Both the position numbers and the translations under genes were made by a program. Below are positions 34,778 through 45,529 of a stretch of DNA of 64,000 nt, in pieces (the stretch's first letter is position 1; the number at the start of each line of letters is the position of its first letter). The notes beneath the pieces are model-generated. The model had not been told where the DNA came from and ran no database searches. It saw only the letters and a list, made by a program, of their open reading frames with translations. The stretch lies in contig JAGYXB010000687.1 in NCBI GenBank assembly GCA_022495005.1, positions 310,001 to 374,000 of the forward strand, read 5' to 3'. This DNA comes from Rhyacophila brunnea. Its lineage: Eukaryota > Arthropoda > Insecta > Trichoptera > Rhyacophilidae.

Positions 34778-35356
34778 TGGCGAAGGGTGGAGATAGGCTG
34801 TTAAGATCCGCCATAAATAGTGCACACTAAATTTTGTCAGTGATACATACTTGTTTTCATTGAAATAAGACTACATTTAACAAATGGTGTTGGTTAGTTT
34901 TTAAAATTCAATTAAACCCTGCTAAAACCAAGCCATAATATATAATAGTCAAAAAATACTCGTATATCTATAAAATATCTAAAATTATGCAATTGAATCA
35001 TACATAAATTTGGATATTTTATAGATAGAATAATAATTTGTATCTATTGTAGTTTGTTTTAGGCATAGCTTGATGAAATAAAAAAAATGAACCAACAATA
35101 TGTGTAATACGTATTCTTAATCTAACGAAAACAAATAAGTAAGAATGAAAAAATGTGCACAATTTTGTCATATCGCCTAAAATATACCAATATTTTTATG
35201 GTTTGGTTGAGACAGGGTTTAATTGATTTTTAAAACCCAACCAATACCATCTGTAAATTGTAGTCCTATTTCAATAAAAACATAAACATTTGACTGAAAA
35301 AAGTTAATGTGCACTATTTATGGCGGATCTTAATAGCCTACCTCCACCCTTCGCCA
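34778..35356. mobile_element. Foldback transposon-like element with ~170-bp arms
   Basis: The left arm begins TGGCGAAGGGTGGAGATAGG and the complement of the right end begins TGGCGAAGGGTGGAGGTAGG. Both continue AAGATCCGCCATAAATAGTG, CACA..AA, then more loosely through TTGAAATA(A/G)GACTACA, TTGGTT(A/G)G and CAATTAAACCCTG. The centre holds a second hairpin built on TATCTATAAAATATC. CAGTGGCG at the right tip is a typical hAT terminus, but the flanking duplications do not match cleanly. Confidence 0.82.
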
Positions 35357-35588
35357 CTGCAGTGACTGTGCTATACTAATACTAATACTGTACAGTATAC
35401 TGGATGTCATGGATGTTATTATGCCATAAAATACGGCGTTATACTACGTTTACAGTTGATATTTAGTTCGATAAAAATGAAGGAATGCCTCTCATAATGT
35501 GACCGAGGTACTGTAGAGTTCTGGTTTGATACTATTCGTACGGATAACTTATTGGTCCTATCCCATTCGTTTGAAGATATCAACATTT

Positions 35589-35830
35589 TTTTTTTGACCA
35601 TGTCCGATCCTAATAGGATCATATGGGCCTCCACAGGGTAGAGGTTTGTATTAACAGATTTTGTTTTTTACGAGAAATGGATGTCAGCCACTTGCTCAAC
35701 CTATTAGGTCCATACCCTGACTCACACACACAAATTGAAAAACAATATGTGTACTTGCCAGACCCAGGATTCGAACCTGAGACCCACGGCGTGATAGTCC
35801 AACGCTTAAGCCGCGCGGCCACCGTGGGTG
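35589..35830 (-). repeat. SINE-A copy with 9-bp target-site duplication
   Basis: A complete element. The minus-strand head GGTGGCCGCGCGGCTTAAGC contains the A box, followed by the B box GGTTCGAATCC, a ~150-bp body, the terminal palindrome GATCCTATTAGGATC and a poly(A) stretch. TCAACATTT flanks it on both sides (35580-35588 and 35831-35839), evidence of insertion by target-primed reverse transcription. Confidence 0.92.
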
Positions 35831-35839
35831 TCAACATTT

Positions 35840-38800
35840 GTCGCCTATAATCCAAATAATTTTGAGGAAAGCCTCTGTAAGTAGGTATATTTATATAAAA
35901 AGCATTTTTAATTCCGTCATTATATATGAGAATCTAAATGTGGAAATCGATTTGTATTATGATATTTATTTATATTCAACCTGAAATACTGTTTGTATTA
36001 TAACATAAAACAATACAATGTAAAAATCAGTGCTTATCTCTCGCAAATTACCCTTTAGTCATAAACCAGGGGTGGCCATAAATTATAGCAACCTAGCGCT
36101 TGCATATCTATATTTTGTAATAACAAGGTTTGTAGAGTATTAATTTAAATTGATTCGGATTCTGCTCGGAAACGGATGGTTAATGAAATAAATTCCATTT
36201 AAATCTGGGATAGATGGTGTATAATACATTATATTGCATATTATTATATAAGGTACTTAACAATAGGGTAAATATTTTAACAGATTACATAAATGATTTT
36301 TCTACACCATTTTTAGGCGTATATCATGGCGTAACAAACGAGAAACCAGGATCAATTTTGTACTAGTATTTTCCAAAAGAGGAACTTACCAATCCTTATT
36401 ATGAATGGCATTCATAAACGTATGTAGGGTTCCTGGTGTGACATATTATATCATTACTACTTCGGTTGAGCCAAGATAAGAAAAAAAGCTTTTTAATTGC
36501 CTAAAGCTTTCGTAAAATTTCTCAAAGCTTAATGATTTATTTTGCTTTGTCGAAATTATGTCATAATAGCCGATCAGTCAAATTGAAGGTTTAAAAAGTA
36601 TTAAGCACACATCTTTTTCTCCTTAGTTGTCTTCATAACAGTAAAATACACTATAAAATATTTTCTGCAAAAAATAAAGGCTTATACGCACAGAAAAAAA
36701 GTTGTCAACATAATAAAAATATACCACAAAGAATAAATATTTCGCTGAGCTATGTTGGGAACTTTGTCCGTTGCACACTCTAGTTATACAACAGAAATAA
36801 ATGGAATTCATGATTTCCCTTCATTACTAGCCATATCTCCACAGCCTTTTGGGAGTAATGAATGAAAAGAGCTTTTAAATTTTGTACTGACATGACAGTA
36901 TCCCAGGAAGACTTCTTAAGACTCTGGTTTGCAAAACAGCGTAGACTAGAGTGTGCATGATTCCTAGTATGAATATTTATAATTTTATTTGGATCACCAC
37001 ATACTTACTAAGTGGTAATTAATAGTCGCTCCTGAAAAACAGGCTGTAACATCCGATCGGCCCGAATGAAGGTCGCACAGGCATGGCAGCTTTTCCATTT
37101 TAGCCAACATATGAGAACAATCTACTATGGTTCATATTGTGTATTGATAGTTCCGAGTTGAGTCATCGTGCCGATTTTATTATGTTGTCAACTTGAGTCA
37201 GGCCATAACTTAAAATAATAAAGATACCACATTACACGTTGTTGTCTTAGATGATAGGCACTCAAAATATTATGTTTACGTTATAATAAATTGCCTGAAA
37301 CTTTGACGGTTGATTATTTTATTATATTTGTATTTGGGTTGTCAACGTGTTCCTTAATCAATCTGCAACGAGCTCAAAATGTCGAGGAATGAAGGAAAAA
37401 TACCTTATGGTGACGTCACAGTAATTAAATACAGTAACTGTGATTTTTGAAAATAGAGTCAAGTCGATAAATTGGTATTACAACTCTTTTTCCTGTATGT
37501 TTCTTTTGTTTTTATTGTGGTTTTTTCTTTTTTTGAAAAATCTGTGGATTTTTTAAAAAACAATGCGTTTGTTCGCTCGTTTCTGGCCGCATAACCAGGT
37601 TAATCAAGACCTATTGTGAAATGTTTGGCGGAGAATTGTCGTTGTACTGCTGTGTTATTTGTTTTGTACGGGATAAAGGTAGCCCGCAATGCACGGTGGC
37701 TCAAAATCACTTTTCACTATAGAATAAAATTCTTTCAATAGATACCGCATTCGTTAGATAACAAATATAAATTTTTAGTAACCTTTGCCTGACCACGTAG
37801 TTTTTAATATTCTATAATAAATTATTATAAAAACAAAATCGGTTTTGTCCTGATGGATTATATTTCAATGATAATAAAACTTTACAACTGCCTAAGTTAT
37901 AAGAATTATGTTATTTTGTAAAGTTTTGTGACCAATTAAGAATATCTGTCAGGATGAAACCGGTCTTGGGTTTATATTAATTTATTCTGGAACAAGTCTG
38001 ATACAAACTCATATATTAATATATGCATATTTATTATTTCTAATATAATTGAAAATATATGCTGAACAAGTCGTTATGTGCATGGTAACTTTGTTCGCAT
38101 TAGTCTCTGTACGCAATCAAATTGGCCCATTGGAAACTTTGGATTTTGATAAACCTGATGACATCTAACTCATTAGATAATTTAAAGAGGTCACTATTAT
38201 AGCGATGTCACCATGTGCCATCCTTGCAGATGGGGCCAAATTTGAGATTGGATTTCGGCGATGGGTTTGGCTGTCTTCTCTTTGTCTGATGTTTTTATTA
38301 ACAGGTATGAAACTGCTAATCTAGTCTCAGAAATTATTGAGCTACGACATTCTTTTATTTACCGAAAAAAAATCCTCGAATGATGAGATGCAGAAGTTGA
38401 AATTTCTCCCACCTACCTTTCAAGTTTCAAGTTTTCTAAGCATTGTTTTTGTGAATGCCTTAGCTTACAATAACATAAAATCACATTGTCAACAACACTA
38501 CAGAAGCATTTGTAATGCATATATCCATGGCAGCGCGTTTTCATCAGAATGTTGGATACAGACTCCCCCAGTAAAGGTATATAGAGCGCAGGTTTTAACA
38601 GCATCGTCAGCACTTTGGTTTTCTCAGCAATTATATAGAGGCCATGGATTTTAATACTATTTATGGATATTATAAGCACATTGGGTAATTAATGTCAGCA
38701 GCGTTTGCGGTATTTGAGGGAGATTCGAGCCTCTAGGAGCTCTACCATTGGGTCTGTCTCTAGATAGGAATTCTTTACCCCAGATGCCCGTCATCCACGG

Positions 38801-39380
38801 CATCAAGCTTTGTCAGGCTGGTCGTTCCTTTCAACCAGATTTTTTCCAGTCATTCAGAAAGGTTTTAAATTTTTTAGAATTATTTCTGTATAATAAATAA
38901 CGGCTAATCTAAAAAAAATATTATTGCTAATTTCAGTGTGAGCTGAAAGACGTAACATTTTCGAAATAATATGTAAAAGTATGCTCCAGTAAAAGATCCA
39001 ATCTTTTTTCTACGTTACACACGTTTCGTGAGTTGACAGTCATTCTGTATAAGGGTTAACAGTGGTCGCAGCATTCTGTTTACTGGGATTATGTCTGCTC
39101 CGACATTCTTACCCGTAACAACCCTTAAACAATATTTGTTTTCACAATATTCATATGCAGCGGCCTCCGCAGGCTTTGCGTGCTGGCAATGTGTCTAAAA
39201 ATAAACGCAAACTTTGAGCAAATAATTTTAATGGCACATGTTTGAATACTTCCCTACTGCTCGGGACTCGAGCAGTTGCTTAACTCGAATATTTACTGCT
39301 TTTATGTATAACAAAAATTTACATATTTGATTAAGTCATGAAAGCTACTATTCGAGGATTTATTTCTACAAACTGCGCCG
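35840..39380. other. Spacer with isolated signals
   Basis: Holds a hAT-like terminus CAGGGGTGGCCA at 36067-36078 without a partner, a CRE-type TGACGTCA at 37411, and GC-moderate stretches at 37000-37100, 37560-37700 and 38700-38830. Opposing open frames at 38337-38654 and 38413-38679 overlap and neither shows a domain. Confidence 0.4.
37411..37418. promoter_or_regulatory. CRE-like palindrome TGACGTCA
   Basis: A full-length cyclic-AMP response element match with no recognised gene start nearby; it may be fortuitous. Confidence 0.25.
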
Positions 39381-39384
39381 TAAA

Positions 39385-39507
39385 ATTATTTATTTATACA
39401 GAAAATAGTAAATACTATGTCATTACGATGATTGGCCAATATACCACAATACATATTAAAATAAAAAATGAGTTAAAAAAGTAAAACAAACAATATAAAA
39501 CAGACAA
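39385..39507 (-). repeat. LINE family-2 3' tail, third copy
   Basis: The complement carries TATTGGCCAATCATCGTAAT followed by an A/T-rich end and matches the tails at 17395 and 18108. It directly abuts the inverted-repeat element that starts at 39507. Confidence 0.62.
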
Positions 39508-40255
39508 GGGCCCACATGCGCCACGTAGGTCAAAATGGAGATTATATGGTATTTTCAGAGCATAAGCCTGGCCATTCCTTAAACGTTGTAGGTAATCTAT
39601 TTATATAATTTTGTAGCCTTATTATCCTTTATATTATTTTAAACATTATTTGATGACTGCATAAAGTATTTTTATTACATAACATAGTATTCTTTTAAAC
39701 CTCTCGATCTAATATTTTAGAATAGTAGAATAGGTGTTGAGATTTTTTTGATTAATTAATTTTTAAACGCATTTATAAAACCATTAGTAAAATTGTTGTT
39801 AACATTATATAGTGAAATATTTACGATAAAAAATTATATTTATAATCTCTGTAATCCCAAATTTGATAAGAATTAGGCATTTATTAATCAAAAAATGGGT
39901 ACGATTAACACATTCGAAGATAATTCTAAAGATACGGATTATAAGCAATATTTTTGACCATTCAAATGTGATAAAATATTCTACGAATAATGATTATTTT
40001 ATAATAATTATTGACCTAAGAATAAGGTAGTATTTTTTGGAATAATGTACCTAACCGAAAAAAATCGTTTTATTCGGTAAGGTACATGTTAAAACACGCG
40101 CGATAACATGATCTTACTCCTTACTTCAGTTATCGTTTGTCAATTTATGGTTACGGCTGTATATTTACGGCTGTATATTTTAGCTTAACCACTAAGAAAT
40201 TCCAATAGCATTAAATTTCCATTTTGACTTACGTGGCGCATGTGGGCCGTTACCT
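39507..40255. mobile_element. Inverted-repeat element, ~750 bp
   Basis: Left end GGGCCCACATGCGCCACGTA then GGTCAAAATGGAGATT; complement of the right end CGGCCCACATGCGCCACGTA then AGTCAAAATGGAAATT. The arms match for about 40 bp. A four-base insertion (TAAC) distinguishes the extreme right tip. The interior is AT-rich and noncoding. A non-autonomous DNA transposon is the simplest reading. Confidence 0.8.
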
Positions 40256-40639
40256 TATATTCCGTTCAAGTATTTTTAATATACTAACATATCTCTGAGG
40301 TTCCAGATTGTATATTATATTAGATTAAGAATGTTACGTTCTTAAATCTTCTTAAATTTTCATCATTATTTCTTGCAACTCGTCATTTGCTGGTCTGAAA
40401 AATATCTGATTGCATGTAAAACGTAGAGTCATCAGTTTATCACGCGGTTATCATATAATAAAAGGTGTTTAGATTTGTTGAAATGGCTAATTTTCGTATT
40501 GTTGACGTCAATAAATTGTTTAACAGACGTAGTTCGAAAATACTCGAACCTACATCCACCGGATTCCAACCAATGTACTATAGCAGTCTAGCCATCTTAC
40601 GCAATTACAATGAAATTAGCTAATAATCAACCAACCAAA

Positions 40640-40800
40640 GCATTTCACAAATTTCATTAATATTGGTGACTAAATTTTGTGGTTTGGTCAGAATACGGTG
40701 GATTCAAGTTCGAGTCCTGTCCGGCATTTTTCCAGCGATATTCTTTTTAATCAGTATGTTTTTGAGGTGATATAGAATTGTCATTTAATAAAGAATGTCA
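40640..40800 (+). repeat. SINE-B-like fragment
   Basis: B-box-like AGTTCGAGTCC at 40707-40717 followed by a TATTCTTTTTAATCAGTATG and TTTTTGAGGTG stretch, similar in order to SINE-B downstream of its B box. Confidence 0.4.
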
Positions 40801-41111
40801 CATTTTTAAACCTTTGGAATTATTCGTTAAACAAATAATAATTGTTTAATTTTTGGTAGTATATTTCATTTCTACATCAGTTTTATAAATAATGTGAATA
40901 GTTATGACTATGAACTATAAATGATTTCTATTATTGTCTATCATTATAAATCTTTTCCAATTAATGTAAATTGCCAAAAAACCAAACCCTTCCTTAAAGC
41001 CGATGTATATAGTATTAGAAAACTTAAAACATTCATTTTTAAATAAATCATTGCTGAAAAAGTTGTTGGCCTATTTTTATTATTACAATTCTAAAATTGA
41101 ATATAGATATA

Positions 41112-41450
41112 AATTATTTTGAAAACACTTCTGAGAAAATATATTATAACCAATAGAAAAAATATTGGAGTGATTCGTGACATCGGTTAGTAATTTAAGT
41201 AATACCGAGTTTGATTTAAAATACAAAAGCCGATCGTCAATAGTAGCTCAATTTAGAAAACGCTTCATTGAGTATTAAAAGCCATTAGTTCAAATTTGTC
41301 GTACTTGAGTATGACTCCTTTAGCATTCTGGTCAATGTGCGTGGGCGCGATACCCGAGATATGCAGGTTCGATCCGGCGGGGTCTTACTTTTTTCAAAAA
41401 GATTTTTTCTATTAGTTATAATATATTTTCTCAGAAGTGTTTTCAAAATT
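41112..41450. mobile_element. SINE-B foldback (inverted ends around a tRNA-like core)
   Basis: The left end ATTTTGAAAACACTTCTGAG, continuing AAAATATATTATAAC, is the exact inverse of the right end at 41402-41450 apart from one or two bases. Between them, closer to the right arm, lies a tRNA-like promoter with the B box GGTTCGATCC (41366-41375). The right half aligns with the 3' part of SINE-B at 27040-27290. The left arm appears to be a second, inverted copy of the same tail. Confidence 0.72.
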
Positions 41451-42284
41451 ATGTATGTTCAATAATTAGAATGTTGCATTCTTAAATCTTGTGAATTGTT
41501 CGTTGAATAAAAATTAATAGTTTGAAAATGGTCAGTGACGTGCGGTGATTTCTGAGATGAGGGATGCTATTCAAAATAAGAAATTTTTTATCAAACCATA
41601 AACGACAACCTATATAAAATATGTCTTATGGATATATTAAATATAATATGAATATCTTTGGATAATTGAGAGATGCACCGCACTCATACTAAATACATTA
41701 TTATCGATATATTAATAGCATTTTAAAAAAACTCGATATTTTGTGTTAGTGAACATGTGTTACGTGTCTACAATGTGAAACATTCCGTATCAGATTAAGT
41801 TTCAATACACTGGACAAAAGCGAATTATCGTTATCACTTTTAATGATTATTATCAGTGAAAATAATAATCGTTTACGTTCATTATAAATTATTTCAATGG
41901 TATGATGATTGATTACATCCATAGCACGTAGGTACATATTTAACAAAATTATTTTGAACGTGCTCGGGCAAGTATTTTACAAGCATTGTGGCAATTATTT
42001 ATATTCGATGGTAAGTATGGGTTTCCATTATGATACAATACACGGATTAGTGTTAATGTGTAATAAATAGTTATTTTAATCTAAATTTAGAATCTATATT
42101 TATGGCGTTCTTATCGACAGATCAATATTTTTCTGAATCGTCAGATGTTCCACAATTTATTTCTTTATTATTCTTCATACCGGTATTAGAAAAGTATAAC
42201 GTGATGTTTTAGGTCGCGTTGGCTTCGTGGGTGTTTGGTCCGAATACCGGGTTTGGCAAAATAACATGAATGTGTGCTTTGATT

Positions 42285-42665
42285 CAGATCATATACCTAG
42301 GTGAACTAGTGGCTAACATACATTTCTCTAACAAACATGCCATTGGTAAATGACAATTGGGCTGGTAGGAACTTAGTTCAACCAAATCGCTTCGGATTTT
42401 GATAATATGTTCCAATTACGTGTGATTAAGTTAAGGTGGATATTGTTTTATAAATTCATAAAATATAGTCTACTTAGCTCATTAAGTGTACTTTTATATA
42501 CTTCATATTTGTTGTATTTACTCTTTTACTAATATTGCTTCTATTTCCTTGTTTTTTTTAAAAACTGTTTTTATACTATTTCATTGTTTTTCATGTCATG
42601 CTGTGAACGTTTTGAATTTGTAATTTGTAAAGTTCACTACATGTAAATAAATAAATTAGAATTAA
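42285..42665 (+). pseudogene. LINE family-3 3' end
   Basis: TTCAACCAAATCGCTTCGGA codes for FNQIAS(D), as in the copy at 30757-31260, and is followed by GGTGGATATTGTTTTATAAA. The ~220-bp untranslated tail ends CATGTCATGCTGTGAACGTT and AAATAAATAAATTAG. A frameshift precedes the FNQIAS block. Confidence 0.68.
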
Positions 42666-42996
42666 AATTTTTATTAAATATAAACCTGCTACTTATTCTA
42701 AGAATATAATTTTTCTCGGGAATTCTTGAGATTTTCGAGAAATCGTTATTATTACGAAAACATCTGTTCTTGCCGATATTTCTCCATTTTTAAATCATCC
42801 GACCAAAATGATTTTTATCAACAAATTTCTTCTTGTAAGTCAAGCTTTTTTATTTTGTTTTTCAGCTCTTCTTTCCAAATTATTTTTTTTACCGACGAAT
42901 TTGATAAATTCTGTATATAATGATAAAACCAAATTATTTTTCTAATAAGTATTGTGCTGTTAGTATTTTTATAAATTTTGGTTGCGGTCGATGGCT

Positions 42997-43007
42997 TAGC
43001 CTAGTGG
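42997..43007 (+). promoter_or_regulatory. Polymerase III A-box (tRNA/SINE-like)
   Basis: TAGCCTAGTGG matches the A-box consensus exactly. A degraded B box (GATTCGAGAT) lies ~65 bp downstream, immediately before the insertion at 43088. It is probably a decayed SINE head into whose body the element inserted. Confidence 0.4.
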
Positions 43008-43087
43008 TAATTTTTCGATTTCTTGAGAAATGGAAATTAATTAAATTTCGGAAAATTAATTTCACTAGATTCGAGATAAGTTTTTCA

Positions 43088-43311
43088 GGTACTGTTCGGT
43101 TATACCGGAGGCAGCGGAAAACGCATTTTGAAAATAGCCGATAAACTGGATTATTTGTTAGGTTAACCTAACCAAACCTAACCTAACCTAACCTAACCTA
43201 ACCTAACCCAACCTAACCGAACCTAAACTAACCCAAACTAACAAATAATCCAGTTTATCGACTATTTTCAAAATGCGTTTTCCGCTGCCTCCGGTATAAC
43301 CGAACAGTACC
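43088..43311. mobile_element. hAT-like MITE with telomere-repeat core (element T1)
   Basis: 74-bp terminal inverted repeats with a single mismatch (left AATAGCCGATA, right complement AATAGTCGATA) begin GGTACTGTTCGG and include GGAGGCAGCGGAAAACGC. The element is flanked by a perfect 8-bp duplication GTTTTTCA (43080-43087 and 43312-43319), the length made by hAT transposases. Between the arms, about 43159-43242, lies an array of CCTAA, the insect telomere repeat on its C strand. It has about seven perfect units and several one-base variants (CCCAA, CCGAA, ACTAA). No coding capacity. Confidence 0.9.
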
Positions 43312-43329
43312 GTTTTTCATGATTATTCT

Positions 43330-44080
43330 CTTTGACGAGATTTCTCGATCACAACCTCTAATCGCTTGTTAGTCAGTGCATTTGCAGATGCTTTACACTT
43401 GCAACGGAATATAAAAAAAATGTTTATAAGTTTTATATATTTGCAAATCGAAGTATGTAGGTCTGTACTAAGCATAACACTTGAAGAAAGTTATATGTAT
43501 ATAAATACAAGAGGGGTACTTGACATATCCTATTAATCTTACAACGGTTTTCCGATCGCTCTGAAATTATTCCAAAATAATAGAGGTAGGTGCAAACCCT
43601 ACTTGAATACAGATGTTTCGTGTTATTTATGTCTGCAGTTATGCGAAATTGATAGGGAGCTCGAGTACTGGCTTAGCAATCTGCATAAACTTAGAAATGG
43701 AAATGGTTTTGTTAAAACTTTGATTGCGGTCTAGCTAACAATGAACGCAATTTGACTTCAATTAAATGCAATCCCCTGATTAATGAATAGACTTACTCAT
43801 CTATTGTTCTTGGTAATCTTAATTTATGCAAAGACATCTGTATATCTAAAATCTTGATTGTATTATACTTCGAATCTGCAACAAATTGTATTAACACTAA
43901 CACTAGCGCTAATATTGTGAATAAAAGTCCAGTTTCGCAGTGATGTGTAAATATCGCGAATGTATTATTTATATAAATTAAGTGTCATTAAGGGGGATGG
44001 CGAATCCAATAATCAAACTTGAATGACGTATAAAACGGTTTATATTTTAAAGATCAAGATAAACAGCATACAGTTAACAA
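43330..44080. other. Spacer
   Basis: No recognised gene or repeat. Confidence 0.45.
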
Positions 44081-44081
44081 T

Positions 44082-44324
44082 ATTTTTTCCCGACTATGTC
44101 CGATCCTAATTAGATCATATGAGCCTCCACAAAGTGGAAGTTTGTATTAACAGATTTTTGTTTTTACGAGAAATGGATGTCAGCCACTTGCTCAACCTAT
44201 TAGATCCATACTCTGACTCATACACAAATTGAAAAACAATATGTGTACTTGTCAGACCCAGGATTCGAGCTTGGAACCCACGACGCTATAGGCCAACGCT
44301 TAAGAGGCGCGGCCATCGTGGGTG
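44082..44324 (-). repeat. SINE-A copy
   Basis: Complete apart from point changes: minus-strand head GATGGCCGCGCCTCTTAAGC, B-box region AGCTCGAATCCTGGGTCTG, body with TAATAGGTTGAGCAAGTG, 3' palindrome weakened to GATCTAATTAGGATC, and an A-rich tail. The B-box change (GCTCGAATCC) may have reduced its promoter. Confidence 0.88.
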
Positions 44325-45061
44325 TAATTATTATTCTATAAATTAGAGTAGGTACTGCCGTTACCTATAATTCTCAGGTATCAGCTAATAACGATTCAAT
44401 ATAAACGTCTTCCTCTCCTAAGATCAAGCGCCGGTATGAGCTTCGTGGAAATGACTCACTGGCAAAACATTCAGATAAAGGCATGTTACTATCTTACAGC
44501 AGATCAGATTTGTATAGATATATAAAATACAACTCAATTTCAAAATTATTACATAAATAAAATTTTAGGTACTTCTAGTTATAAAACCACCAGAAGCCGC
44601 ATCCGGTCTAATCCTTGAACAGGAGTGAGTAATTTAAGTTAATCTTAGTGAGCACTACTAAATAATGATGTGTTTAATACTAATAATAGTAATATCAAAA
44701 AAATGATTTATGACACCTGTTTGAAAAGATAACTCATAGCCTCGTGTGCAGTCGCACGGCATAACGAAGAGACTTAATAGGCTATCTCAATTGAAAAAAA
44801 AAGAAAATCAAGTCGTAATTTTCCAATCGTGTTTTACGATCGTCAAACCAAATTGAGTTTTTTTATCAAATTTCTTAAGAAATCCACTTACAATCGACGT
44901 TAACGAGTCCAACATGCAATATCTTGTGAGAAATTTCAATTTAAATTTTCATTTTCCTTGAGAAAAGGATATGTAGTTATGATTATAACGATTAAGCTAC
45001 ATATTTAAAGATTTCTAATTAAAAAAAAGAATTTACCATATTTTTTGTAAGATGATTTTTC

Positions 45062-45511
45062 GGTTTTTGGCTCCATGACAAAACAGAACAGTGACAAAAC
45101 AGAACATGACAAAACAGAAAATGAAAAAACAGAATAACGATAAATATAACTATGACCTTTCAAGAAAAATATAAATGTAATATTGAAATTGTCCTATCTA
45201 TATTATGTTGATAGATTTTTAATAGTACATATTTTCAATACGCCATAATAAATCAAATTATATAACTAATTTCTGCATTCCTCATCGCTAGAAAGCCTCA
45301 AAGAAATGGGACTTTGCTGACAAGCTTAGGATATCTCATCTTAATCAATATAATATTATGTTCAAAATGATTGGGTGACTAGGTACAACGAAATAATGAC
45401 TTAACTTAACCTAACCTAAATAGATTCCACAAAAAATAATGTTCCATTTTCCCCTGGCTATTCTGTTTTGTCACTGTTCTGTTTTGTCATGTTCTGTTTT
45501 GTACGGTTACC
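45062..45511. mobile_element. hAT-like MITE with iterated ends and a CCTAA tract (element T3)
   Basis: An 8-bp duplication GATTTTTC (45054-45061 and 45512-45519) flanks a 450-bp element that begins GGTTTTTGGC and ends GGTTACC. Each subterminal region is a short tandem array of (CAT/CAG)TGACAAAACAGAA units, inverted between the two ends (45088-45125 and 45466-45503). The interior is noncoding and contains a short CTTAACTTAACCTAACCTAA tract at about 45400-45419. Confidence 0.85.
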
Positions 45512-45529
45512 GATTTTTCAATTTAAAAC

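Noticed and set aside
35619..35855. Frames of 75-78 codons on both strands
   Set aside because: They lie within a SINE-A copy; the same frame appears at 57798-58064 because it is another copy.
36067..36078. Complete hAT element starting CAGGGGTGGCCA
   Set aside because: No matching inverted end was found nearby, so only a lone terminus can be noted.
38337..38679. 105-codon plus and 88-codon minus frames as genes
   Set aside because: Mutually overlapping, no start context, no domain and no splice signals.
43159..43242. True chromosome end (telomere)
   Set aside because: The array is short, degenerate, enclosed by transposon arms and followed by ordinary sequence on both sides.
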